Positions 16,139-26,324 of a DNA stretch of 64,000 nucleotides are shown in pieces. How positions within the stretch are numbered: position 1 is the first letter of the stretch; every line of letters starts with the position of its first letter. Source of the DNA: JAIEOG01 sp964611895 (GTDB lineage: Bacteria; Bdellovibrionota; FAC87; UBA2466); the NCBI GenBank assembly GCA_964611895.1, contig CAZTDN010000006.1, positions 42,831-106,830 of the forward strand. The letters are read 5' to 3'. The notes below the pieces were generated by a model. That model did not search any database and had not been told where the DNA came from. It saw nothing but the letters and a program-made list of their open reading frames with translations. The position numbers were made by a program, and so were the translations under genes.

Positions 16139-16162
16139 CCCCGCCAGATAAACGTCTATAAA
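16135..16162 (+). promoter_or_regulatory. rpoD promoter overlapping the dnaG stop codon
   Basis: -35 TTGACC (16135-16140), 16-base spacer, -10 TATAAA (16157-16162), each five of six to the sigma-70 consensus. It lies about 100 bases before the rpoD ATG and would allow rpoD expression independent of the upstream operon. Confidence 0.6.
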
Positions 16163-16261
16163 TAATAGAATTGCGAGGGCTTGGCGTGGTGTGTTAAATA
16201 CTTGGGTTTGATCTCGCTTGCCGCAGCAGTTGCGTCCTTATACTGACGGGGTGCCTTTAGA

Positions 16262-18157
<1,896 letters not shown>

Positions 18158-18171
18158 ACACTCTTGTTCGC

Positions 18172-18248
18172 GGGCCCATAGCTCAGTTGGTTAGAGCAGT
18201 CGGCTCATAACCGATAGGTCCCAGGTTCAAGTCCTGGTGGGCCCACCA
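18172..18248 (+). tRNA. tRNA with CAU anticodon (Ile2 or elongator Met)
   Basis: Seventy-seven bases with encoded CCA. Acceptor GGGCCCA pairs with TGGGCCC, the D arm is AGCTCAGTTGGTTAGAGC, the anticodon loop is CT-CAT-AA (anticodon 18206-18208) and the T loop is GGTTCAAGTCC. The first base pair is G-C, so it is not the initiator. The GGGCCC acceptor resembles lysidine-modified tRNA-Ile2 but sequence alone does not exclude elongator Met. It follows rpoD by 14 bases. Confidence 0.9.
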
Positions 18249-18255
18249 GGACTTG
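18228..18255. repeat. 28-bp perfect palindrome across the tRNA 3' end
   Basis: The half CAAGTCCTGGTGGG (18228-18241) is followed at once by its exact reverse complement (18242-18255). The middle 12 bases follow from the tRNA acceptor itself. The eight outer bases on the right, AGGACTTG, lie downstream of the CCA and mirror the T arm. RNA from it could fold into a 14-bp stem competing with the cloverleaf. Confidence 0.6.
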
Positions 18256-18282
18256 GCGGGTTAGGTGGACAAACAGGGGGAG

Positions 18283-19047
18283 ATGCACTACCTATCCGAC
18301 ATGCCTTCTTCAATTGAGACCCAATACGAATGCCTAGCGGAACTTAGGGAAATCGAACAACGCATTTATCTCGTTGAAAGAGATGCTTTGGCCATTCCAG
18401 ACGAGCTCAAGCGCAAAGACTCGGAAATCCTTCACAAAAGACAGGCTCTAGATTCAGCAAAAGCGCTGTTTCAAGAAAACGAGAAAAAACTCCGCGCTGC
18501 GGAAAGAGACCTCAAAGAGAAAGAAGACGCGCTCTTCAAGGCTGAAGGCAAAATGATGGAGGTCAAAACCAACGCCGAGTACCTGGCCGCCACCAAAGAA
18601 AATCTGATTCAAAAAGACGCAAAGAGCGCAATGGAAGATGGCGTGCTTCAGCTGATTACCTCACTCGAAGAGATAAAATCAAAAGTCGCAGTCATCGAAG
18701 CGGACTTCAAAAAAGATGAGGCTGTCCTTCTGGCGGAAAAAACCAAGCTAAACGCAGAACACCAGGAACTCCTTAAGACTCTCTCTACTCTTCAGGAAAA
18801 GCGCAAAGGACTCACTGCGCAACTGGACCCGGCGACCGCCGCAATGTTCAACAAACTCGTCGCAATGAAAAAAGGCGTCGCCATCACTCAAACCGAAAAT
18901 GGACGTTGCTTAGGGTGCAATATGGCCGTACGTGCTCAGATTTATAATGAAGTCCTTGGCCGAAAGACCGTACACCGCTGCCCAAATTGCGGAAAAATAC
19001 TCATCACAAGTAAACGTATTTTAGAAACCGATGGCGTAACAGCCTGA
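18283..19047 (+). CDS. Coiled-coil protein with C4 zinc ribbon (HP0958/CdsZ-like)
   Basis: About 254 residues: a long Lys/Glu-rich antiparallel coiled coil (roughly the first 190 residues, with ELREIEQRIYLVERDAL near the start). A C-terminal zinc ribbon follows, with cysteines in RCLGCNM and HRCPNCGKIL. This architecture is that of the HP0958 family, zinc-ribbon chaperones linked to flagella, type III secretion or RNA binding. The exact role here is unknown. The start is uncertain: GTG 18265, ATG 18283 (close after GGGGGAG) or ATG 18301, the last aligning best with relatives. It precedes RNase HI, a frequent neighbour of this family. Confidence 0.82.
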   Translation: MHYLSDMPSSIETQYECLAELREIEQRIYLVERDALAIPDELKRKDSEILHKRQALDSAKALFQENEKKLRAAERDLKEKEDALFKAEGKMMEVKTNAEYLAATKENLIQKDAKSAMEDGVLQLITSLEEIKSKVAVIEADFKKDEAVLLAEKTKLNAEHQELLKTLSTLQEKRKGLTAQLDPATAAMFNKLVAMKKGVAITQTENGRCLGCNMAVRAQIYNEVLGRKTVHRCPNCGKILITSKRILETDGVTA

Positions 19048-19058
19048 ATCGGCGCAAA

Positions 19059-19472
19059 ATGCTCCCCATGTCTCGAAGCCTCACTTTGTTTTGCGACGGC
19101 GCAAGCCGGGGAAACCCTGGCCCTGGATCCTACGGGTTTGTGATCTACGAAAATGGCATTCTGATCTCAAAAGAAGGGCGCGCGCTGGGGTCCGTAACCA
19201 ATAACGTGGCCGAGTACGCCGGACTGATTCAAGGGCTGGTAAAGTGTATTGCTCTCGAAGCCACACAGCTAACAGTAAAAAGTGACTCCCAGGTCCTTGT
19301 TCGCCAACTCAACGGCCAGTACAAAGTTAAGGCCCCCCACCTCCAGGAGTTGGTTCGAGAGGCGAAGGAACTTCTTAAAAACTTCAATTCCGTCCAGATC
19401 TTGCACATCCCTCGCGAAGAGAACAAAGAAGCCGATAGGGTTGCAAACGCAGCGCTCGACGGAACGCTCTAG
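19059..19472 (+). CDS. rnhA: Ribonuclease HI family protein
   Basis: Hydrolyses the RNA strand of RNA-DNA hybrids. The 137-residue protein has all four acidic catalytic positions: Asp in FCDGASRGNPGPGSYG, Glu in NNVAEYAGLIQGL, Asp in VKSDSQVLVRQL and Asp in NKEADRVANAAL. It lacks the basic-protrusion handle of Escherichia coli RNase HI and so belongs to the short form found in many bacteria and archaea. Start ATG 19059 or, three codons later, ATG 19068. It lies 11 bases after the zinc-ribbon gene, so the two are co-transcribed. Confidence 0.93.
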   Translation: MLPMSRSLTLFCDGASRGNPGPGSYGFVIYENGILISKEGRALGSVTNNVAEYAGLIQGLVKCIALEATQLTVKSDSQVLVRQLNGQYKVKAPHLQELVREAKELLKNFNSVQILHIPREENKEADRVANAALDGTL

Positions 19473-19502
19473 CCGATATATAGCCCGCTTAAGGAGGGGC
19501 CC

Positions 19503-21305
19503 ATCGAAGCGCCATCAAATCGCTTATCCCGGCTGCCAGTCAGCTGCTTGGCTGTGGCGCTGGCATTCTTTTTTTGTTCGTTTGGATTTCATTCAATAAA
19601 CGGAATATTGATTGATAGTTACTTTCGGACATTTCGCTCCACTCAAGCAGATCCGCAAATCCGGCTGGTGGCGTTTGACTCCGGCGCGGCTTTCCGCGTG
19701 CAGCCATTGATTCCAGCCGACGCCCTGGCGCGCTTGCTCAGAAAAATAAATAAAGAGAAACCTCGGGCCATTGGGATTTTGGCTGACCTCAATGACCAGA
19801 ACTATTCTGCTGCAGACCTAAAAACGTTCGTCTCATCAATCGATAGCTCTATCCCAGTTTTTCTCGGTTACTTAAACGAAATGGAGTTAAGTCGATCCGC
19901 TCCAGAAGCTTTTGGCGATAGATTGGTCTACGCCCCGGGCTTGATCTCACGTGACTCATTTAACTATGGCGCTGACTCGGTCACTCGCCGAGTCATGGTT
20001 CAAATCGACCATGTGCCTACTTTCTATTCACGATTAGCGACTTTCTTGCGTGGCAGCACGCCTGAAAGCATCGATACCTTAGGCACTTCGCGCCATGCTT
20101 ATATTCGCTGGCAAGGCCCCCCGGGCACTTACCCGATTCATTCTGCTTGGTCTCTTCTCTCTCCCGCTCCACCCGACCTGCACCTTGAAAACAGCGTGGT
20201 GATCATTGGGCAAGTTCGGCGTAATCAACCCACAAGAGATGCGGTATTCACTCCTTATTCCCGTCGCATTGGCGATACGACTGCGCTGGAAGCTGCCGCC
20301 CATGGTTTAGTGACCCTCGTGCGCGACGATGGCTTGCGGCGGCCTCCGACCTGGGCAGTCGTCTTGCTTACGGTGATTGTCGGATTGCTCACCGCGAACC
20401 TAGTTGCCTTGCTCACCCCCATGAGGGGAGTCGCGTTTCTGGTCGCTATTCTCGCCGCACTCTGGATTTCTGGCTGGATTGCGCTCAAGTGGGGCGGCTG
20501 GTGGCTGGATCTTGCCCATCCAGCGATTACCGCGATCGCTGCTTACTACATAATTGTCCCTTTTCGTCTGGGTTTGGAATATCGACGACGCTGGCACTTT
20601 CAACAGATGAGCGAAATGATGGAACAGCTCGAAGCACTTAAGAGCAACTTTCTCTCCCTAGTCTCTCACGACCTGAAAACGCCCATCGCTCGAATCCAAG
20701 GGAATGCAGAGCTACTCATGCGCGAAACCCTCTTGGACCCAAAAGCCGCCAAAAGCCTGGCGCAAATAGTGGCAACCACCGAACACATGAGCGACTATGT
20801 GGAAACCATCCTCGACCTCAACCGGGTGGAAAGCGGCAAAGTTCAAATCCACCCTGAGAGCCGCGACTTGAATGCCACCATTCAGGAGGTTGCCGAAGAA
20901 AAATCCGCCCAAGCCTCTGAAAAGGCAATCACACTCATAACCCATCTCGAACCCCTGTTTTCGGTGCGATACGATGTCCGGCTAATGAAGCGCGTTTTTG
21001 GCAACCTGGTCGAGAACGCCATCAAGTACTCACCAGAAAACACTGAAATAACAATATCTTCCAGGGAAGAAGGGGGGTATGTCCTCATCGAAGTAAAAGA
21101 CCAAGGGTTCGGAATCGCCCCTGAAGACAAAGAGAAAGTCTTCGGTAAATTTTATCGGAGCGAAGCCATGGCTCAGACTGGTATAAAAGGAACCGGATTG
21201 GGACTCTTCCTTGTCAAATATTTCGTAGAACTGCATAAAGGGGGGGTCCGGTTGGAAAGTGAATTGGGAAAAGGGAGCTGTTTTCAAGTCTCCCTTCCGG
21301 TGTGA
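19503..21305 (+). CDS. CHASE2-domain sensor histidine kinase
   Basis: Membrane sensor with an N-terminal membrane segment (LAVALAFFFCSFGFHSI) and an extracytoplasmic CHASE2-like domain ending in VVIIGQVRRNQPTRD. Two or three further membrane helices follow (near 20355-20560), then HisKA with the phospho-acceptor His in LVSHDLKTPIARIQ (20667-20669). The HATPase part shows the N box NLVENAIKYSPEN and G boxes DQGFGIAPED and GIKGTGLGLFLVKY. No ATG opens the frame. A perfect AAGGAGG at 19491-19497 lies five bases before ATC 19503, proposed as a non-canonical start; TTG 19548 would cut into the membrane anchor. The response regulator gene follows after 10 bases. Confidence 0.88.
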   Translation: MEAPSNRLSRLPVSCLAVALAFFFCSFGFHSINGILIDSYFRTFRSTQADPQIRLVAFDSGAAFRVQPLIPADALARLLRKINKEKPRAIGILADLNDQNYSAADLKTFVSSIDSSIPVFLGYLNEMELSRSAPEAFGDRLVYAPGLISRDSFNYGADSVTRRVMVQIDHVPTFYSRLATFLRGSTPESIDTLGTSRHAYIRWQGPPGTYPIHSAWSLLSPAPPDLHLENSVVIIGQVRRNQPTRDAVFTPYSRRIGDTTALEAAAHGLVTLVRDDGLRRPPTWAVVLLTVIVGLLTANLVALLTPMRGVAFLVAILAALWISGWIALKWGGWWLDLAHPAITAIAAYYIIVPFRLGLEYRRRWHFQQMSEMMEQLEALKSNFLSLVSHDLKTPIARIQGNAELLMRETLLDPKAAKSLAQIVATTEHMSDYVETILDLNRVESGKVQIHPESRDLNATIQEVAEEKSAQASEKAITLITHLEPLFSVRYDVRLMKRVFGNLVENAIKYSPENTEITISSREEGGYVLIEVKDQGFGIAPEDKEKVFGKFYRSEAMAQTGIKGTGLGLFLVKYFVELHKGGVRLESELGKGSCFQVSLPV

Positions 21306-21315
21306 GGGTTCCCGA

Positions 21316-22746
21316 GTGAAATCGTATCAAGTCCTGATTGTTGAAGACGACGACGAACTGCGCGGCACTATTCGAGAGGCGCTCAACCTGAGCCACTTTG
21401 TTGTGCGGGAAGCTCGCGACGGAATTGAAGCCCTGGAGATGATCCAAAAGCAGCGCTGTGACCTTGTCCTGCTTGATGTAAACATGCCGCGTTTAAGCGG
21501 GCTCGATTGCCTGACTAAGATCAAAGAATACGATCCATCCATTGTCGCCATCGTGATGACCGCCTACAGCACAATTGATGACGCTGTAAAAGCGATCAAG
21601 GACGGCGCCTATAATTACGTCGCTAAACCCATCAAACACCACGCGATCGTAGAAATGGTCGAACGCGCTCTTGCCGCAAAGCAAATGATACAAAGCATGG
21701 CGTTCAGCGCACCCGTGGTAAAGCTGGACACTGGTGAGTTCGTAGGAACTTCGAGCGAAGTGCGGCGGATTTTCAACATCCTCTACAAACTTGCAAAAGT
21801 GGACACTTCCGTCCTCATCCGGGGCGAAAGCGGAACAGGCAAGGAGCTCGTCGCACGCGCGATCCATTACAATTCTGGCCGAAAAGACGAAAAACTTGTC
21901 GCGATAAATTGTAGCTCCATCCCAGAGACTTTGTTTGAGAGTGAACTATTCGGGCATGAGCGTGGCGCTTTCACTGGGGCGGATCAGCGCCAAATTGGCC
22001 GCTTTCAATATGCCGCCGGTGGAACAGTCTTCTTGGATGAAATTGGGGATCTTTCCCTCGCCATGCAAGTAAAGCTTTTACGCGTTTTGCAGGAAAAAAA
22101 GTTCACCCCGGTTGGCTCCAACCGCGAACTCGACATGAATGCGCGAATCATTGCAGCAACCAATCGCAACCTAGAAGAAATGATTCAAAAAGGGACCTTT
22201 AGAGAAGATCTTTTTTATCGACTCAATGTGATTCCCATTTTCTTGCCCCCATTGCGAGAGCGGCGGGACGATATCGAAAAGCTCGCGTGGCACTTTATTG
22301 CCAAGTTTGGAAAGCTTCATGGCAAAGAAATCAAGGGTATCCTTCCATCGGCCATGACTTTATTGCTACAGCACAACTGGCCCGGAAACATTCGCGAGCT
22401 AGAGAACGTCGTGGAACATGCTCTAGTTATCGAGACCCAAGATCAAATAAGTCCGGCATCTCTTCCAGGATACATTCAGGGCGAAGACTTTTTCGGCACT
22501 CGGCTACTGAATCCGTTGGTGGCGTTGGAGTTAGAAGAAACCGATCGCCTGGGAGACGGTACTTTCACTAATACCCTGAACTACAAAAGCCACAAGGAAC
22601 AGTTTGAACGTGATTTCATTGTCAAAGCGCTCAAAACATTCCGCGGCCGTATTAACCAAACTGCTTTGCACGCACAGATTCCCAAAAAAACGCTGCTGCG
22701 CAAACTCCAGAAATACAACATTCGCGCTGAAGACTACCGCGGATAA
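21316..22746 (+). CDS. Sigma-54-dependent response regulator (NtrC family)
   Basis: Output partner of the upstream kinase. GTG at 21316 gives MKSYQVLIVEDDDELRG, a receiver domain with acidic pocket at the N-terminus and phospho-acceptor D54 in DLVLLDVNMP. The AAA+ domain has Walker A GESGTGKE, the sigma-54 contact loop GAFTGA in LFGHERGAFTGADQ, Walker B GGTVFLDEIGDLS and NWPGNIRELENVVEHA. A Fis-type helix-turn-helix closes the protein (GRINQTALHAQIPKKTLLRKL). It should activate RpoN-dependent promoters when phosphorylated; targets are not evident in the window. A longer frame from 21259 would overlap the kinase gene and is rejected. Confidence 0.93.
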   Translation: MKSYQVLIVEDDDELRGTIREALNLSHFVVREARDGIEALEMIQKQRCDLVLLDVNMPRLSGLDCLTKIKEYDPSIVAIVMTAYSTIDDAVKAIKDGAYNYVAKPIKHHAIVEMVERALAAKQMIQSMAFSAPVVKLDTGEFVGTSSEVRRIFNILYKLAKVDTSVLIRGESGTGKELVARAIHYNSGRKDEKLVAINCSSIPETLFESELFGHERGAFTGADQRQIGRFQYAAGGTVFLDEIGDLSLAMQVKLLRVLQEKKFTPVGSNRELDMNARIIAATNRNLEEMIQKGTFREDLFYRLNVIPIFLPPLRERRDDIEKLAWHFIAKFGKLHGKEIKGILPSAMTLLLQHNWPGNIRELENVVEHALVIETQDQISPASLPGYIQGEDFFGTRLLNPLVALELEETDRLGDGTFTNTLNYKSHKEQFERDFIVKALKTFRGRINQTALHAQIPKKTLLRKLQKYNIRAEDYRG

Positions 22747-22774
22747 TTCTCTGCGGTCTCCGTGATAGAATATA

Positions 22775-23890
22775 GTGGTGAAGCACCCCTCACCACCGCT
22801 CTATAAACGCGTCCTCGCGCTCGTCATCACTTTTTTGCTTATTGGAGAAGTCATGCTTTTTAGCGCGACGGGAGTTCTCGGACTAGAGCGCTATGGATCG
22901 GAATTTTACTACTTCGTTCGGCACTCTGCGGCAGTAGTTCTGGGGCTCGCCATCATGCTCGTGGTCTCAAGGGTCCGTTACCAAAACTGGGCCAAAATCA
23001 GCCAACCGATTCTTTGGATTCAACTCGCGTTGGTGGCTCTTACGCTTTTTTCTGCGGTGGGCCACACAGCGCAAGGTGCAAGTCGATGGCTTAAAACCCC
23101 CTGGCTTTCGTTTCAACCTAGCGAACTCGCCAAAGTGAGCGTCACGCTTTATTTCGCGTCCCTACTTAGCCGCGCCGATTCACCGGGGGCTTCTGAATGG
23201 GTAAAGCGCTTGGTGCCGGTGATTTTATTGCTTTGCCTTTTTCTAGCGCAGCCCGACATGGGGACTACTATTTTGGTTTCATCGGTCATTCTTGGAATGC
23301 TTTTTATTTCCGGCATGCGTGTGGTGTACTTTTTTTCATTGCTCAGCGGGGCAGCCGTTGTATTCGCCCTGACCTTAATGCAGTCAGAGTACCGACGCAG
23401 GAGAGTCTTTGCGTTTCTCAACCCCTGGGAGGACCCCCAAGGCTCGGGGTTTCAAACCATCCAGTCTTTCGTTTCGTTTCACTGGGGCAAGCTCTTTGGA
23501 GTTGGGCTCGGCAACGGAAACAGCAAACTTTTCTTCTTGCCCGAAGTACACACGGACTTCATCTTTGCGCTGATTGGCGAGGAACTCGGGTTTGTCGGCG
23601 CCGTCGCGCTCCTATTACTCTTTGCTGGGTTTGGGTACTGGATTTTGAAAGGCGCGCTTAGCGCTCCCGACCCACTGGGCCGCCTCATGGGGTTTGGAAT
23701 CTCCCTTGCCCTGATCTTGCAAATTGCGGTGAACCTCGGAGGAGTAACTGGCCTATTCCCGCTCAAAGGTTTGCCGCTTCCATTCATTTCTTGGGGCCGC
23801 TCAGCACTTTTGGTAAATCTATTTGCGATGGGCATCCTACTCAACATTATCCGCCAATCGACTCCTCCTCCCCCTCGGACAGCGGAATGA
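22775..23890 (+). CDS. ftsW: Peptidoglycan glycosyltransferase FtsW
   Basis: Multi-pass SEDS protein that polymerises lipid II at the division site. The 371-residue protein has about ten membrane helices and SEDS motifs: LSFQPSELAKVSVTLYFA, FLNPWEDPQGSGFQTIQS, GKLFGVGLGNG, PEVHTDFIFALIGEELGF and GLPLPFISWGRSALLVNL. A neighbouring murG favours FtsW over RodA. GTG start at 22775 has no strong ribosome-binding site; the next GTG codon is an alternative. Its TGA stop overlaps the murG ATG by four bases, so translation is coupled. It begins 28 bases after the response-regulator gene. Confidence 0.93.
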   Translation: MVKHPSPPLYKRVLALVITFLLIGEVMLFSATGVLGLERYGSEFYYFVRHSAAVVLGLAIMLVVSRVRYQNWAKISQPILWIQLALVALTLFSAVGHTAQGASRWLKTPWLSFQPSELAKVSVTLYFASLLSRADSPGASEWVKRLVPVILLLCLFLAQPDMGTTILVSSVILGMLFISGMRVVYFFSLLSGAAVVFALTLMQSEYRRRRVFAFLNPWEDPQGSGFQTIQSFVSFHWGKLFGVGLGNGNSKLFFLPEVHTDFIFALIGEELGFVGAVALLLLFAGFGYWILKGALSAPDPLGRLMGFGISLALILQIAVNLGGVTGLFPLKGLPLPFISWGRSALLVNLFAMGILLNIIRQSTPPPPRTAE

Positions 23891-24951
23891 AATCAAAAAT
23901 CATCATCACAGGTGGGGGTACCGGGGGACATGTTTTCCCGGCACTTGCTATTGCGGAGGAGCTCCAAGCCCGGGGCCATGCCATTCTCTATGTCGGTTCG
24001 AACAGAGGGTTAGAAGCCCGCCTTGCTCCTCAAAAGAAAATAGCCTTTCTGCCCATTCACACCGGACCAGTAAAAAACCAAAAGTTCACCCGGATTCTGA
24101 AAACGCTCTTCCAACTCCTCGTCGCTATGGCATGGTCAGTGCGTCTAATTTACCGCGAGAAACCCTCTGCTGTTGTTGGTGTCGGGGGGTACATTTCTGT
24201 TCCCATGTGCTTGGCGGGGTTTTTAATGCGTGTGCCTGTTTTTCTACAGGAGCAAAATGTTTCCGTCGGCATCGCAAACCGTTTTTTGGGAACGCTGAGC
24301 TGCAAGGTGTTTCTGGGTTTTGAGCAGGCAAAACGGTTTTTTAACGCCCGCAAGTGCGTAGTCACCGGAAACCCTATTCGAAAAGAGTTTTTTGCCTCTA
24401 CTGCCGTTTACAATCCTCAGGGGAAGAGTTTGCTAATTCTCGGCGGGAGCCAAGGGGCGAGGTCCATCAATCAAACTATCCTAAATGGTCTGGACAGAAT
24501 TCCAGCCGATTGGAGCATACTCCACCAAACGGGAGCTTCTGATTTTGAGTCCACACGCTCTGCTTACGAAGCCAAGGGCAGGCAAAACGTTCAAGTGGTT
24601 GCGTTCATCGAAGATATGGTTGCTGCGTTCGAAAATGCGACTCTCGTTGTGTCACGTTCTGGAGCCCTCGCCGTCTCCGAGTTAGTGCAAATAGCGAGAC
24701 CGAGTTTGTTGGTTCCTTTCCCTAGGCAGGGTCAGAACGATCAAACCGACAATGCCCGCTGGCTCGAAAAAGCGGGCGGGGCGGTGGTTGTAGAACAAGG
24801 TGAGGGTTTCGCTGAGAGATTTTGGTCTGCCTGGGAAAGCCTCTCCTCGGCCGATGTCCGACAGAAAATGCAGCAAAATGTTTCCACATTGCGGCGTCCA
24901 CCTGCTATTGCTACCATCTGCGACCGAGTTGAAGCAGACATTAAACGGTAG
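23887..24951 (+). CDS. murG: UDP-GlcNAc:undecaprenyl-PP-MurNAc-pentapeptide GlcNAc transferase
   Basis: Makes lipid II from lipid I at the inner face of the membrane. ATG at 23887 overlaps the ftsW stop and gives MKSKIIITGGGTGGHVFPAL, the glycine-rich donor loop. Further MurG features are VVGVGGYISVPMCLAG, FLQEQNVSVGIANR, VTGNPIRKEF, LLILGGSQGARSINQTI and VVSRSGALAVSELVQIARP with FPRQGQNDQTDNA. 354 residues is typical. The gene order ftsW-murG-murC-murB matches the dcw cluster, though ddl, ftsQ, ftsA and ftsZ are absent downstream. Confidence 0.95.
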   Translation: MKSKIIITGGGTGGHVFPALAIAEELQARGHAILYVGSNRGLEARLAPQKKIAFLPIHTGPVKNQKFTRILKTLFQLLVAMAWSVRLIYREKPSAVVGVGGYISVPMCLAGFLMRVPVFLQEQNVSVGIANRFLGTLSCKVFLGFEQAKRFFNARKCVVTGNPIRKEFFASTAVYNPQGKSLLILGGSQGARSINQTILNGLDRIPADWSILHQTGASDFESTRSAYEAKGRQNVQVVAFIEDMVAAFENATLVVSRSGALAVSELVQIARPSLLVPFPRQGQNDQTDNARWLEKAGGAVVVEQGEGFAERFWSAWESLSSADVRQKMQQNVSTLRRPPAIATICDRVEADIKR

Positions 24952-24965
24952 GGTAGCTTCCTAAT

Positions 24966-26324
24966 ATGTATAATAAAATCAAGAACATACACTTGATTGG
25001 AATTGGTGGAATTGGCATGAGCGGCTTAGCGCAATTGCTCGTCCAAAACGGCTACCAAGTTTCCGGGTCCGACCTCGGCCGGGGCGAAACCGTACGTTCT
25101 CTGGAAAAACAAGGGATTCAGATCTTCCTAGGCCATGACCCCCTTCATGTGAAAGGGGCAGAACTCGTCGTTTATTCGTCGGCAATTCAGAATTCGAACC
25201 CAGAACTCGCTCAGGCACGAGCCCAAGAAACCCTCTGCATTACTCGTGGAGAAATGCTCGCGGAGCTGATGCGACTGAAATACGGCGTGGCCGTCGCTGG
25301 TGCTCACGGCAAAACCACGACGACCTCGATGGTAGGTGTTGTTCTAGTGCAAGCTGGATTAGACCCAACCGTAGTCGTGGGCGGCCGGGTGGACAATTTT
25401 GGCGGGACCAACGCTCGTCTGGGACAAGGGACCTTTATGGTCGTCGAAGCCGATGAGAGTGATGGCTCATTTAATAGGTTGAGCCCTTCCATAGCCGTAA
25501 TCACCAACCTCGATCGCGAACACCTCGAACACTACGGCTCCATGGAAGCGCTCGAAAACGCGTTCGTTACGTTTGCCAATAAAGTTCCTTTTTATGGGCT
25601 CACTGTCTACTGTGGTGACGATTCCTATCTCAAACGGCTAGCCCCCTTGATTGGCCGTCGCAAAAAAAACTACGGTTTTGATCCCTCCAATGCTTACGCT
25701 ATCGAAAACTACAACTCGACTCCCGAGGGGTCTTGCACAGTCGTTAAGATCGGAGCGGAAAAAATCACGCTGCGCCTACAGGTCCCTGGTAAACACAATG
25801 CTCTTAATGCCGTTGCCGCCCTCGCAGTCGCTGATGAGCTGGGAGTCAATCGCTCGGTAACCATCGAAGCATTGTGCAGCTACCGAGGAGTAGCTCGCCG
25901 ATTTCAACCTCGCGGTGAGAAAAATGGCGTTCTTTTTTACGATGACTACGCTCACCACCCCACTGAAATTCGAGCCACACTGAGCGCCGCAAGAGAGCGT
26001 TTCCCTCACTCTCGTATCCGAGTGGTATTCCAACCTCACCGCTACACTCGGTTTGCAGACCAATGGGCGGGGTTTTTGGAAAGCTTTGACTCTTGCGACG
26101 GCGTTTCGGTGACAGATGTGTACTCTGCTGGAGAAGCTCCTCTCGAAGGAGTGCACAGCACTCGTTTTGCTCAAGAGTTGTCCCAACGACATCCCGAACT
26201 GGTGCATAAAGCAGATTCGGCCATCAATGCGGTAGAACATTGGCTCTCCGACGCTCGAGCTGGAGATGTGATTTTTACTCTAGGAGCCGGGGACTTGCCC
26301 AATGTCTACCAAAAGCTCTTTTGA
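24966..26324 (+). CDS. murC: UDP-N-acetylmuramate:L-alanine ligase
   Basis: Adds L-Ala to UDP-MurNAc, the first stem-peptide step. The 452-residue ligase has the N-terminal UDP-binding motif IHLIGIGGIGMSGLAQLL and the ATP loop AGAHGKTTTTSMVG. Also present are VEADESDGSFNRLSPSIAVI with TNLDREHLEHYG, PGKHNALNAVAALAVA and the C-terminal DDYAHHPTEIRATL and FQPHRYTRF. Start ATG 24966, 14 bases after murG. Its end overlaps murB by 23 bases. Confidence 0.96.
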   Translation: MYNKIKNIHLIGIGGIGMSGLAQLLVQNGYQVSGSDLGRGETVRSLEKQGIQIFLGHDPLHVKGAELVVYSSAIQNSNPELAQARAQETLCITRGEMLAELMRLKYGVAVAGAHGKTTTTSMVGVVLVQAGLDPTVVVGGRVDNFGGTNARLGQGTFMVVEADESDGSFNRLSPSIAVITNLDREHLEHYGSMEALENAFVTFANKVPFYGLTVYCGDDSYLKRLAPLIGRRKKNYGFDPSNAYAIENYNSTPEGSCTVVKIGAEKITLRLQVPGKHNALNAVAALAVADELGVNRSVTIEALCSYRGVARRFQPRGEKNGVLFYDDYAHHPTEIRATLSAARERFPHSRIRVVFQPHRYTRFADQWAGFLESFDSCDGVSVTDVYSAGEAPLEGVHSTRFAQELSQRHPELVHKADSAINAVEHWLSDARAGDVIFTLGAGDLPNVYQKLF

